A stretch of 64,000 nt of DNA from JBGPLJ01 sp963826145 (GTDB lineage Bacteria > Pseudomonadota > Gammaproteobacteria > Steroidobacterales > Steroidobacteraceae). The position numbers and the translations under genes were made by a program. The notes beneath the pieces are model-generated. The model was not told where the DNA came from. It saw nothing but the letters and a program-made list of their open reading frames with translations, and did not search any database. Shown piece after piece: positions 51,424-59,305 of the stretch. The stretch spans positions 1,054,001 to 1,118,000 of the forward strand of contig CAWGVW010000002.1 of NCBI GenBank assembly GCA_963826145.1. The letters run 5' to 3'. Within the stretch, counting starts at the first letter, position 1; the number at the start of each line of letters is the position of its first letter.

Positions 51424-52262
51424 TGCGCGGTCTCCTCGCGCTCGCGATTACGCTGGCCGCGCTCGCATGCGAGGCCGACGTGGCGCCCGCACGGCGGATC
51501 GTGAGCCTCGCGCCGAATATCACCGAACTTCTCTACTCGGCGGGCGCTGGCGACCGCATCGTCGCCGCCGTCGAATTCAGCGACTACCCGCCGGCGGCAA
51601 AGCGATTGCCGCGCATCGGCGATGCCTTTCGCATCGATTATGAGCGGCTGCTCGCGCTGAAACCGGATCTTGTCATCGCGTGGCAGGACGGAACGCCGCC
51701 CGCGACGATCGAGGAGTTGCGCCGTCTCAAGCAGCCGGTGCGGGAGCTCAGGATCGCAGGGCTCGAGGACGTTGCAAGCGCTCTGCGCGAGCTCGGATCC
51801 TGGGCGGGAACGGCAGTGCAAGCCGATCGGGCCGCTGACGAATACCTTGCCCGGCTCGAGTCGCTGCGCGCCCGGCATCGGACAGAGGCGCCACTGACGG
51901 TGTTCTTCGAGATTTCCGAGACGCCGCTCTACACCGTGAACGATCGTCATCCGATCAGCGAGGTGATTCGCCTCTGCGGCGGGTCGAATATCTTTTCCGA
52001 TCTCAATCAGCTCGCGCCAGCTGTCGGCATCGAGTCCGTGCTCGCACGCAACCCGCAAGTCATTCTGGTCGCCGACGACGAGCCGGGCGCGCTTGAACAC
52101 TGGCAGCGCTGGCCCCAGCTGACAGCCGTCCGTGAACGGAATCTCTATTCAGTGAGCTCGGACCGCATTTCGCGTACGACGGTGCGAATACTCGAAGGAG
52201 CGGAACAGGTGTGTGGGCGGCTCGCCGATGTCAGGCGCCGCCGTGCCGCGCCAGCACAGTGA
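51423..52262 (+). CDS. btuF: Periplasmic vitamin B12-binding protein BtuF
   Basis: A 279-residue class III substrate-binding protein with a short signal peptide (MRGLLALAITLAALACEAD). RIVSLAPNITELLYSAGAGDRIVAA, FSDYPPAAKRLPRIG, YERLLALKPDLVIAW, PLYTVNDRHPISEVIRLCGGSNIF and NPQVILVADD match BtuF. It hands cobalamin from BtuB to the BtuCD transporter; BtuD-like is encoded at the far right. It is translationally coupled to ampE (1-base overlap). Confidence 0.9.
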   Translation: MRGLLALAITLAALACEADVAPARRIVSLAPNITELLYSAGAGDRIVAAVEFSDYPPAAKRLPRIGDAFRIDYERLLALKPDLVIAWQDGTPPATIEELRRLKQPVRELRIAGLEDVASALRELGSWAGTAVQADRAADEYLARLESLRARHRTEAPLTVFFEISETPLYTVNDRHPISEVIRLCGGSNIFSDLNQLAPAVGIESVLARNPQVILVADDEPGALEHWQRWPQLTAVRERNLYSVSSDRISRTTVRILEGAEQVCGRLADVRRRRAAPAQ

Positions 52263-52375
52263 GGACCGCGTCGTGCCCGGCTGACTCCAATGCGCGACAA
52301 TCGCAACGCGGCCCGGGCCGATGTCATACTTTCGCCGACTAGCGGCCCTTGCTCGCCCATTGTTCGGGAGAATCG

Positions 52376-52918
52376 ATGTCGACAGTATCTGCACTTCCTC
52401 GCCGGCGCCCGGCCATTCCCAGCGTAGCGGCGGCGATCTTCGCCGCGTTCGTGCTCGCCGGTTGCAGCAGCTGGCACACGCCGAAGATGCACATGCCGAA
52501 CTGGCTGTGGTGGAAGAAGCCGCCGCCGGAGCTGCCGCTCGTCGAAGAGCTCAACATCGTGTCCGAGACGCCCGGCGCCGCCGGCGAGAAATTCGAGCAG
52601 CGGCGCGACTACGAGACGCTGGTGCTCGATGTCTACAGCGGCGGTGCGGGCAGCGTGACGATGGCACGGATCGACGCGGACCGGCCCTGGCCATTTCATT
52701 TCGTCCTGCGCTTTCATCTGTCGGCGGTCGCCGTGCTCGACATCTACGGCGATCAGCACCTGCACATGACGCCCGGCGCACCGAACAAGGACGGGCTGGT
52801 CGTGATCACGATCCCGACTCACATCTACTCCCGAACGACGGAGAAAGTGCGCGTGCAGTGGTCGCCCAATGGCGCTCCGCCACCGCAGGCCGAGCCGCAA
52901 CCGCAGCCGCAGACCTGA
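52376..52918 (+). CDS. Hypothetical lipoprotein
   Basis: A 180-residue lipoprotein: arginine-rich n-region, then lipobox LAGC. The linker is tryptophan- and proline-rich (MPNWLWWKKPPPELP), followed by a beta-rich domain (TLVLDVYSGGAGSVTMARID, HFVLRFHLSAVAVLDIYGDQHLHM) and a Pro/Gln tail. GGGAGA lies six bases upstream of the ATG. No family recognised. It ends exactly where the palindromic element B begins. Confidence 0.6.
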   Translation: MSTVSALPRRRPAIPSVAAAIFAAFVLAGCSSWHTPKMHMPNWLWWKKPPPELPLVEELNIVSETPGAAGEKFEQRRDYETLVLDVYSGGAGSVTMARIDADRPWPFHFVLRFHLSAVAVLDIYGDQHLHMTPGAPNKDGLVVITIPTHIYSRTTEKVRVQWSPNGAPPPQAEPQPQPQT

Positions 52919-52926
52919 CGAGCCTT

Positions 52927-53169
52927 CCAGCGGAGCCGGGTACCGGGATGGTGTCTGGCAAGGCCGGTCTGGCGATGTTCGCGGGCAGGACATCCAAGGT
53001 ATGGGTGTCCATATCGGGAGGTACTTTCGGGACCGCCGTAAATCCATCCCTGGAGGCTTCGGAAAAAACGTCCTGTTTTTTACGATCCCGAAAGGACCTC
53101 CCGATACGGACACCCTTCGCGATGGAGCCGGCCGCAGACACGGCACCTCCCGGTACCCGGCTCTGCCGG
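52927..53169. repeat. Nested palindromic repeat element B (243 bp)
   Basis: Outer arms 52927-52948 and 53148-53169 match at 20 of 22 inverted positions. An inner pair 53003-53032 and 53086-53115 matches at 28 of 30 around a loop that contains CGGAAAAAACGTCC and GTTTTTTAC. The stretch 52945-52987 is nearly identical to the module at 33154-33193 of element A, and 53128-53163 (leftward) to 32966-33000. It lies between convergent genes, as does element A. Frames crossing it are palindrome-driven and not credible proteins. Confidence 0.85.
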
Positions 53170-53180
53170 ACTGACGTCGG

Positions 53181-54140
53181 CTAGTCGTCGGAGGGTGCGC
53201 CGCCGGTGGCGGCGATCTGGTCGGCCTTCACCTTGGCGGTGTCGAGCTTGCGCGCCGAGGCGAGCATCTTGTCGAAGGTGTCGTCCCAGTCGGGTGGCGT
53301 CGTGCTGCGTACGAAGCGGATCGGGTTGACGCGCGCCACGACGAACGCCTTGAGATACGGGCTCGTGAGTCCGCGCGCTTTCAGTTCGGCAACCCGTTCG
53401 GACACCGCCTGGTCGAGCTCGATGAGTTTCGCGGCGCGCTTGGCGCGCAGCTCGAGTGCCGCCGGCAGTTTCGCAGCGAGAAAGGCTTCACAACGCTTCA
53501 GCACAGGGTTGTAGGCGCCGCCCGCGAATCGGCCGTTCTGCTCATAGCAGAGCCCGAGCGTGATCAGCCCCGGTTCCTCGAATTCGAGTGCGTAGTCCTT
53601 CTCCGGACCCGGATCGAGTTTCGCGAGTTCGCGCGCCATGCGTACGACTTCCATCGCCTTCTCGCGCAGGTTGTGCGCCTTCTCCGTGTTGAGCGCGAGA
53701 ATCTTGAAGGCGATTTCGCGCTCCGGCACGACCAGGGCGACGATCGAGCGCGCGCCGAGCTGCGTCATGCTGGCGCGGCGGTGATTGCCATTCGGTGTCC
53801 AGTATGTCCCGTCATCGTTGCGTACGACGATGATCGGATCGAGGAAGCGGCCGATTTGATCGATCCGGTCGGTCAGCCGCTTGACGTGCGCTTCCGACAG
53901 GTCGCGCTGGAACGGTGTCGGTGCAACCTTGGCGAGCGGCAACGCAGCGAGACATTGCCAGGATCCGCCGAGCGGATCGCGATACGTGCCGATGACCTGG
54001 CCGCCATCGCCCTCGATGGCGGCCATGAGCGTGCGAACCGCAGCCGGCGCGTCCGCGTCCGCCACCTGTTTCGCTGTGAGGCCGCGCGAGGATTGCTCCG
54101 CGGCGGCGCGCTTCTTGCGGGGCTTGCGAGCTGCGGCCAT
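53181..54140 (-). CDS. ParB/Srx-fold N-terminal domain protein, orphan
   Basis: A 319-residue protein. A lysine-rich head (MAAARKPRKKRAAAEQSSRG) is followed by a ParB-type nuclease-fold domain: LAKVAPTPFQRDLSEAHVKRLTDRIDQIGRFLDPIIVVRNDDGTYWTPNGNHRRASMTQLGA, where GNHRR replaces the GERR motif of chromosomal ParB. The rest (FKILALNTEKAHNLREKAMEVVRMARELA...) resembles the helical continuation in ParB-like nucleases. No parA is next to it; the only ParA in the window is 30 kb away. It is one base from pduO and co-transcribed with it. Function unknown. Confidence 0.8.
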   Translation of the reverse strand: MAAARKPRKKRAAAEQSSRGLTAKQVADADAPAAVRTLMAAIEGDGGQVIGTYRDPLGGSWQCLAALPLAKVAPTPFQRDLSEAHVKRLTDRIDQIGRFLDPIIVVRNDDGTYWTPNGNHRRASMTQLGARSIVALVVPEREIAFKILALNTEKAHNLREKAMEVVRMARELAKLDPGPEKDYALEFEEPGLITLGLCYEQNGRFAGGAYNPVLKRCEAFLAAKLPAALELRAKRAAKLIELDQAVSERVAELKARGLTSPYLKAFVVARVNPIRFVRSTTPPDWDDTFDKMLASARKLDTAKVKADQIAATGGAPSDD

Positions 54141-54141
54141 C

Positions 54142-54738
54142 TCATGAGCTCCTTGCGGGTTTTCGGCGGGCAGTGCGCTTGCGCTCGGATGCTCCCGAAC
54201 GCTTCCAGAGAATTTCGCCCTTGCGGCTGCGTCGCGCGAGCACGCGTGCCACCACGAACAGCAGGTCCGACAGCCGGTTGAGGTAGCGCAGGATCTCCGG
54301 CGCCACGGCTTCCTGCCGCGCGAGCGCGCAGCATCGGCGTTCCGCACGGCGTGTGATCGTGCGTGCGAGGTGACATGCCGCGCCGGCCGGTCCGCCGCCC
54401 GGGAGAATGAAGTCCTTGAGCGGCGGCAGCTTTGCATTGAAGGCGTCGAGTTCGCGCTCCAGGCGCGCGACCTGCGCGTCGCTGATGATTCGCAGACCCG
54501 GAATGCAGAGTTCTCCGCCGAGGTCGAAGAGGTCGTGTTGAACCTGCGTGAGACAGGTGATCACGTTCCGCGGCAGGCCGCGCGTTGCGAGCGTTACGCC
54601 GATGGCGCTGTTAGCCTCATCGACGGAGCCGTACGCCTCGACGCGGAGCGCGTCCTTGGGCGTCCGCTGACCGTCGCCGAGGCCGGTCGTGCCGTCATCG
54701 CCGGTGCGCGTATAGATCTTGCTGAGTCGATTACCCAC
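54142..54738 (-). CDS. pduO: PduO-type cob(I)alamin adenosyltransferase
   Basis: Transfers the adenosyl group of ATP to cob(I)alamin, giving AdoCbl, the cofactor of NrdJ. The 198-residue protein has KIYTRTGDDGTTGLGDG, DALRVEAYGSVDEANSAIG, GGELCIPG, ILPGGGPAGAACHLARTITRRAER and LNRLSDLLFVVARV, all diagnostic. It has a basic C-terminal tail. It precedes the ParB-like gene and is leftward; btuB is 4 genes away in the same region. Confidence 0.95.
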   Translation of the reverse strand: MGNRLSKIYTRTGDDGTTGLGDGQRTPKDALRVEAYGSVDEANSAIGVTLATRGLPRNVITCLTQVQHDLFDLGGELCIPGLRIISDAQVARLERELDAFNAKLPPLKDFILPGGGPAGAACHLARTITRRAERRCCALARQEAVAPEILRYLNRLSDLLFVVARVLARRSRKGEILWKRSGASERKRTARRKPARSS

Positions 54739-54826
54739 GATGAGAGCCTAACCATCCCGGGACGCCTGCGGAAGATGCGCCCCACACTACCTTTCGGACG
54801 CGCCGCCCGCCAGAATCCATCACCGC

Positions 54827-55363
54827 ATGACCACGACCAGTCTCATCGTCCTCATTGCAGTCCTCATCGCGGCGAGCTTTCTCGGATACCGCAGGGCCTC
54901 CGGCCATGCCGATCGCGCAAGACGCATCGCCGCGAGCAAGGCCGAGCCGGTCGCGGTGGCCGACTTCACGACGCCTCAAGGCGCCATCCTCATGCTCGAG
55001 GAGGCTTTCCGGCGGCGTGATCTCGACGGAGCAGTCGCCGCGAAGGACTTCCGCGTCGAAGCGGAACTCACCGTCAACGCGCAAAACGCGTCGACGGCAC
55101 CGGCCGAATCGCAGATCGTCGCGCGCGCGGCGGAACTCGAGCAGGAGTTTCGCAAGCTCATGCTGGACAGCTGGCCGGACTTCAGTGGCGTTACGACCGT
55201 TTTCACCGGCTGCGAGCCGTATCCGCCGCCGCCCGGTAACTTCAGCGCCACGAGCTTTGCAGTGGTCACTGAGGTCAACCGCTTCACCGGTGGCGGCTTT
55301 TCCGAGCACCGTATCCTCGTGGCGCAGGGCGCAGGCGGCTGGCGAGTGCTCAATCCCCTCTAG
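54827..55363 (+). CDS. Hypothetical membrane-anchored protein
   Basis: A 178-residue protein with one N-terminal membrane helix (SLIVLIAVLIAASFLGY) and a soluble domain (TPQGAILMLEEAFRRRDLDGAVAAKDFRVEAEL...). No family recognised; the domain has the look of a small alpha+beta (NTF2-like) fold. It is divergent from pduO by 88 bases and shares a CTAG stop overlap with the convergent btuB gene. Confidence 0.5.
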   Translation: MTTTSLIVLIAVLIAASFLGYRRASGHADRARRIAASKAEPVAVADFTTPQGAILMLEEAFRRRDLDGAVAAKDFRVEAELTVNAQNASTAPAESQIVARAAELEQEFRKLMLDSWPDFSGVTTVFTGCEPYPPPPGNFSATSFAVVTEVNRFTGGGFSEHRILVAQGAGGWRVLNPL

Positions 55364-57186
55364 CGGCCTGCGAAGCGGTAGCGCGCACCCACATAGAGTC
55401 CGCGCCGCGGTGTGTTGTAGCCATCCGCGAGTTCGTAGTCCTCATCGAGCGCATTCTCGAGGCGCGCGTCGACATCGAATTGCGGCGTGATGGAGAAGCG
55501 GCCCGTCAGGTTCACAAGCGTATAGGGCGAGAGTGTCGCGTCTGTCGGAAATCCGAAGTCCTTGCGCTCGCCTGCCGTGAGCACGTCGATCCCGAACTGT
55601 CCGCGGCTGAAGGATTTTACGAAGGAGAGACTCAGGCTCGCGCGCGTGCGCCGGAGGAGCTGCGAATTTTCGGTCACGTTCTCGGGATCCTGCAGGCTTC
55701 CCGCGACCTGCAGGTGCCAGCTGGCACCGATCAATCGGTACGACGCCTCGATGCCATCGATGCGTGCCCGCTCGACGTTCTCGTTCATGCCATCGAAGGT
55801 CACGGGATCGGTGACCACGAACTCGATCAGGTCCACGATGTCATTGCGGAAGGCGTTGAGGGTCAGCCGTTGCTGGGCGCTGATGCGCCACTGCACTCCC
55901 ACTTCGAGATTTTGCGACGATTCGGGCTTGAGATCCGGATTGCCGCCGAAGCCGAAGCGGTCGGTGGCGTCCGGCGCACGAAATGCCGTTCCGGCTGTCG
56001 CGACCAGGCGCACGCTCGGGCTCACGTCAAAACCGTAGTCGACGTTCCACGTGCCCTTGCTGCCCGCGGTGTCGTGATCCGTGTAACCGGCGGCGAGCAG
56101 CAGGTGATTGCGCCCGAACTCGAGCTGGTCTTCCACGTAGGCCATGAGGACGTCGGTGTCGACGTCGAACGGCAGCCCGAACGAGAGGGCATCCGTGTGC
56201 TCGCGGCTGGCGACGGCGCCGAAGGCGATTGAATTGTGCGAACCCACCGCCAGCTCGTTCAGCCATTCGAGTGAATAGCGACGCGTGTGCGCGAAGTCGG
56301 GCGACTGGTGCTGGTCGATGTCGTTCTGCATCAGCGTCGTGCGCAGGCGCATGCGCCATTGCTCGCTGACGTTGAATTCGCCTTCAAGCGCCGCGGAGTC
56401 ATCGTCGTAATCGGAATCCGCCGGCGTGCCGGCGAAAGCGTCCGTGTACTGCGTGTTGCCGTCGGCATGCCAGGCGGTTGCGCGCAGTTTCACCGGGCCC
56501 GCTTGCAGATGTCCCTGCAGGCCGAGGGACAGGTTTCGATAACCGCGATCGTCTTCGCTGGACTCGAGCGTCGGGAAGCCCGCGCTGTCGAGCCAGGAGC
56601 CATTGAACGCCAAGCCGCTGCTTGCGCCCTGCAGCCCGGCGGAGAGGCTGGCGGTTTTCGTGTCGTAGCGGCCGTAGCCGGCGTAGGTTTCGATGCCCTG
56701 CATGTTTGCGCCGCGCGTGAAGATGTTGACGACCCCGCCGATGGCGTCGGAGCCATAAAGCGCTGAGCGCGGACCGCGGACGATCTCGATGCGTTCGATC
56801 GATTCGGAGGCGAGGTTCTCGAGCGCGGCGCCGCCGATCGTGCCCGGATTGATGCGCACGCCATCGACCAGCACGATCGTGTGGTTGCTTTCCGTGCCCC
56901 GCAGGAAGAGCGATGCCGGCTGGCCAGGGCCGCCGTTGCGGCCGATGTCGATACCGGCCTGGAAACGCAGAACGTCAGCCGCATCGGAGGAGAGCGAACG
57001 CGCGAGATCGTCGCGAGTGATTACGTTGACCGGCACCAGGATGTCGCCCTCGAGGGTCGGTGTGCGAGTGGCGGTGACCAGCACTTCGTCTTTCGGCACA
57101 TCGCCCGCCGCGACAGGGGATGCCAGGGCGATCGGGATCGGCAATGAAAGCGCGACCAGAATGGCCGCAAAAAGTCTCGCTGACAT
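55360..57186 (-). CDS. btuB: TonB-dependent vitamin B12 outer-membrane receptor BtuB
   Basis: A 608-residue TonB-dependent receptor with signal peptide (MSARLFAAILVALSLPIPIALAS), a TonB box (DEVLVTATR), plug domain (NVITRDDLARSLSSDAADVLRFQAGIDIGRNGGPGQPASLFLRGTESNH, VLVDGVRINPGTIGG, IERIEIVRGPRSALYGSDAIGGVVNIFT) and a 22-strand barrel. The C-terminus is YVGARYRFAGR; the last residue is R rather than the usual F. The close plug match, the cobalamin riboswitch upstream and btuF, pduO nearby make B12 the substrate. Confidence 0.95.
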   Translation of the reverse strand: MSARLFAAILVALSLPIPIALASPVAAGDVPKDEVLVTATRTPTLEGDILVPVNVITRDDLARSLSSDAADVLRFQAGIDIGRNGGPGQPASLFLRGTESNHTIVLVDGVRINPGTIGGAALENLASESIERIEIVRGPRSALYGSDAIGGVVNIFTRGANMQGIETYAGYGRYDTKTASLSAGLQGASSGLAFNGSWLDSAGFPTLESSEDDRGYRNLSLGLQGHLQAGPVKLRATAWHADGNTQYTDAFAGTPADSDYDDDSAALEGEFNVSEQWRMRLRTTLMQNDIDQHQSPDFAHTRRYSLEWLNELAVGSHNSIAFGAVASREHTDALSFGLPFDVDTDVLMAYVEDQLEFGRNHLLLAAGYTDHDTAGSKGTWNVDYGFDVSPSVRLVATAGTAFRAPDATDRFGFGGNPDLKPESSQNLEVGVQWRISAQQRLTLNAFRNDIVDLIEFVVTDPVTFDGMNENVERARIDGIEASYRLIGASWHLQVAGSLQDPENVTENSQLLRRTRASLSLSFVKSFSRGQFGIDVLTAGERKDFGFPTDATLSPYTLVNLTGRFSITPQFDVDARLENALDEDYELADGYNTPRRGLYVGARYRFAGR

Positions 57187-57296
57187 GAATGTGCTCCGCC
57201 TGCACGCCCGCAGGTCCGTGTGCATGAATGAACAGCGTGCGGGGGAAGCGTCGGGGAGCGATCTCCCAGGCCGTCGCCCACCGCGACACTGGCTGA

Positions 57297-57480
57297 TGCT
57301 TGAGTCGGTCTCCGGGCTTACGAGGGTTGCGCTCGAGGGAAGCGCAGACCGCCGACATCGCCTTCCCGCGCCGCCTCGCGGCGCAGTGGCTTGGGCCTCT
57401 TCGGCCCTTGACGTCGGCGTTACTCGATTACCGTTGCGGGGGCAGCGCCGGTTTCACACCGGCTTCCCATTACTCAAGCA
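57297..57480 (-). promoter_or_regulatory. Cobalamin (B12) riboswitch controlling btuB
   Basis: Read leftward, closing stem TGCTTGAGT/ACTCAAGCA (57297-57305 with 57472-57480), the conserved core GGGAAGCCGGTG...AAACCGGC, CCCCGCAACGG, and the B12 box AAGCCACTGCG are all present in the right order. This is the canonical cobalamin aptamer. Downstream the leader has CCTGC/GCAGG just before the ribosome-binding site GCGGAGCA, so translation control is likely. B12 binding should reduce BtuB synthesis. Confidence 0.97.
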
Positions 57481-57489
57481 ACGAGCGGC

Positions 57490-57519
57490 AATGTAGGAGG
57501 CGTGCTCGATCGTTGTCAA
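57490..57519 (-). promoter_or_regulatory. Sigma70 promoter of the btuB transcript
   Basis: Read leftward, TTGACA (57514-57519), an 18-base spacer and TACATT (57490-57495). The predicted start near 57483 falls right before the riboswitch aptamer, as expected. The -35 is a perfect consensus. Confidence 0.75.
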
Positions 57520-57536
57520 GAATGGGCGGTGGGTCC

Positions 57537-58097
57537 TCAGGGAGTCGTGGACTCCGGTTTCTCGTCCGCCGCGCCGGTTTCGACGAGCCGCTTCAGCCGC
57601 TCCACCTGTGCCGTAAGGACGGCGTTCACTCCGCCCGCGATCGACGGGATCCCGTTCGGATAGGAACCCGCGAAGTTGTAGACGAGGACGAGTTCCGTGG
57701 CGGAATCCTTCGGCACAAAGGAAAAACTCATGGCGCCAGCGATGCCCGCGGTCTGCAGGGGGCCGAGCGCACCGCTCAGCGTCACGCGCTGGTTCGGCTC
57801 GACATTTACGACCGTCATGTGCAGGACACCGCCGCCGCCGGGGAGCGATTCGCAGAAGCAGCCGCCTGGAGTCGCTGTGAGACTGAGGTTGGCCGCATCC
57901 CCGGAGTAGGTGTGTTCCTTGTCCCACCATTTGCCGATCGCAAGAAACGACGCGTAGACCTTGTCGGGTGCGGCGGCGATCGGTACCGAGATGCGGATGC
58001 TCGCGGCATTTGCGGATGTCGACACGACTTCCGATCGCGCCGGGACGGCGAGCAGGGTGGCTGCCGCCATGAGTGCAGTTGCAGGGATCAGTCGCAT
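57537..58097 (-). CDS. Exported SRPBCC (Bet v 1-like) domain protein
   Basis: A 186-residue protein with signal peptide (MRLIPATALMAAATLLAVPARS) and a polyketide-cyclase/SRPBCC fold: IRISVPIAAAPDKVYASFLAIGKWWDKEHTYSGDAANLSL, then LVYNFAGSYPNGIPSIAGGVNAVL. The type is often called activator of Hsp90 ATPase-like or SRPBCC lipid/ligand-binding, but an exported one has no known role. Third gene of the leftward TetR operon (31 bases after the DUF1761 gene). Confidence 0.75.
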   Translation of the reverse strand: MRLIPATALMAAATLLAVPARSEVVSTSANAASIRISVPIAAAPDKVYASFLAIGKWWDKEHTYSGDAANLSLTATPGGCFCESLPGGGGVLHMTVVNVEPNQRVTLSGALGPLQTAGIAGAMSFSFVPKDSATELVLVYNFAGSYPNGIPSIAGGVNAVLTAQVERLKRLVETGAADEKPESTTP

Positions 58098-58128
58098 TTT
58101 GGATTCTCCAGACGAGCGCGTGACGGCT

Positions 58129-58527
58129 CTAGTGCCACAACCCCAGGATCAGTCCGTACAACGTGAACTGGAGCGTGTGATAGCCGCCGTTCACAAGAAA
58201 GAGTCGTGAGCTGCGCCGCTCGAAGAGATAGTTGATGCCGAAGCTTGCGGCCACCCAGCACAATCCGGCCGACGCGCCGGCGCCGAGTCCGAGCGCGAGC
58301 GAAGGATTCGGTCCGAGGAAAAGTGCGAAAACAAACGCCGCGATCAGCGACAGCACAAACGCGCCGCCGAAGATGAGAGCCTGGTTGCCGCTGCGAAGCT
58401 GCTCCTCGCTCAGTCCCGCGGCCTTCTGCCACGCACGTTGAAATAGGACGGGCGAGTACCAGAGGCCGCCGAGCAGGAATGCGGAGAGGCCCGCCGTCAA
58501 AATGGCCCAGTAGTTCATTTCGCTCAT
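58129..58527 (-). CDS. DUF1761 membrane protein
   Basis: A 132-residue protein with four predicted membrane helices (about residues 6-27, 48-70, 75-98, 110-130), matching the DUF1761 pattern YWAILTAGLSAFLLGGLWYSPVLFQRAWQKAAG...GINYLFERRSSRLFLVNGGYHTLQFTLYGLILG. Function unknown. The start overlaps the TetR stop by four bases (ATGA). Confidence 0.88.
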   Translation of the reverse strand: MSEMNYWAILTAGLSAFLLGGLWYSPVLFQRAWQKAAGLSEEQLRSGNQALIFGGAFVLSLIAAFVFALFLGPNPSLALGLGAGASAGLCWVAASFGINYLFERRSSRLFLVNGGYHTLQFTLYGLILGLWH

Positions 58528-59159
58528 GATCTTCCCCCCGGGCGATCGCCCACCGTTTCGTTGTTGTTGCTGGTGCTGGCGGCTTCCTTGAGAAGCCGGT
58601 CGAAAAACATCCGTAGCTGCCGGATACAGGCATCGAACTGCGCCACGTCGCGATAAGTGCGCGCGAGCATTACGCCGCCTTCCATGGTCGTGAGCACGAA
58701 CTGGGCGAGCTCGCGCCGATCGATCGTTGCGGGCAGCCGGTTGCCGGCTTCACGCAAACAGCCTTCGACGGCATCGACCCAGCCGGCAAAGTTGTTCACG
58801 AGCTGCTCGCGGACGACCGGATCGGGTTCGTGGATCTCGAGTGCGAGGCTCCCGATGGGGCAACCGTAGGTGCAGTCGGTGTCGACGATGCTGCGCCGAT
58901 AGCGGTCGAGCAGGCGGAAGATGCGCTCGATCGGATCCGTGACGCCTTCCCAGGCGGGAGTCAGCAGCATGCTCCAGAGGCCGTCCTTGTACCCCGCGAG
59001 GACGGCAAGCAGGACGTCCTGCTTGCCGGGAAAATAGTGATAGAGACTGCCACTGTTGATGTCCGCCGACTTCAGGATGTCGGAGACGCTGGTGGATCCG
59101 TAACCCTTCTCCCAGAAGAGGTGCATGGCGGCTAATACGATGCGCTGTCGTGTGTCCAA
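58524..59159 (-). CDS. TetR-family transcriptional repressor
   Basis: A 211-residue TetR/AcrR regulator. HTH residues: RQRIVLAAMHLFWEKGYGSTSVSDILKSADINSGSLYHYFPGKQDVLLAVL at 4-55. The C-terminal ligand domain (CPIGSLALEIHEPDPVVREQLVNNFAGWVDAVEGCLREAG) resembles AcrR/LmrA-like members. It heads a leftward operon with the DUF1761 and SRPBCC genes and is preceded by a perfect 20-bp palindrome, a likely autoregulatory operator. Ligand unknown. Confidence 0.92.
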   Translation of the reverse strand: MDTRQRIVLAAMHLFWEKGYGSTSVSDILKSADINSGSLYHYFPGKQDVLLAVLAGYKDGLWSMLLTPAWEGVTDPIERIFRLLDRYRRSIVDTDCTYGCPIGSLALEIHEPDPVVREQLVNNFAGWVDAVEGCLREAGNRLPATIDRRELAQFVLTTMEGGVMLARTYRDVAQFDACIRQLRMFFDRLLKEAASTSNNNETVGDRPGGRS

Positions 59160-59178
59160 GGCCGCGGATCATAATCTT

Positions 59179-59198
59179 AGTTGATTGATCAATCAACT
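59179..59198. promoter_or_regulatory. Perfect 20-bp palindrome, probable TetR operator
   Basis: AGTTGATTGATCAATCAACT, 19 bases upstream of the tetR ATG and 107 bases before the inositol-phosphatase gene. A full 10+10 dyad with TTGATTGA half-sites is typical of TetR-family operators. Confidence 0.7.
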
Positions 59199-59305
59199 GT
59201 TAGGCGATCGATAGCCTATTGAGATGCCTTGCTTTTTCGACCGCCCCGCGTAGGAGCAACTGCGCTCATGCCGTACCATCGGAGTAGTTTCACGGCGAGG
59301 TTGCA

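Noticed and set aside
52869..53174. Short frames (for example one containing GMGVHIGRYFRDRRK) across element B
   Set aside because: The sequence is set by the palindromes; frames on both strands look alike and there is no start signal or codon pattern of a gene.
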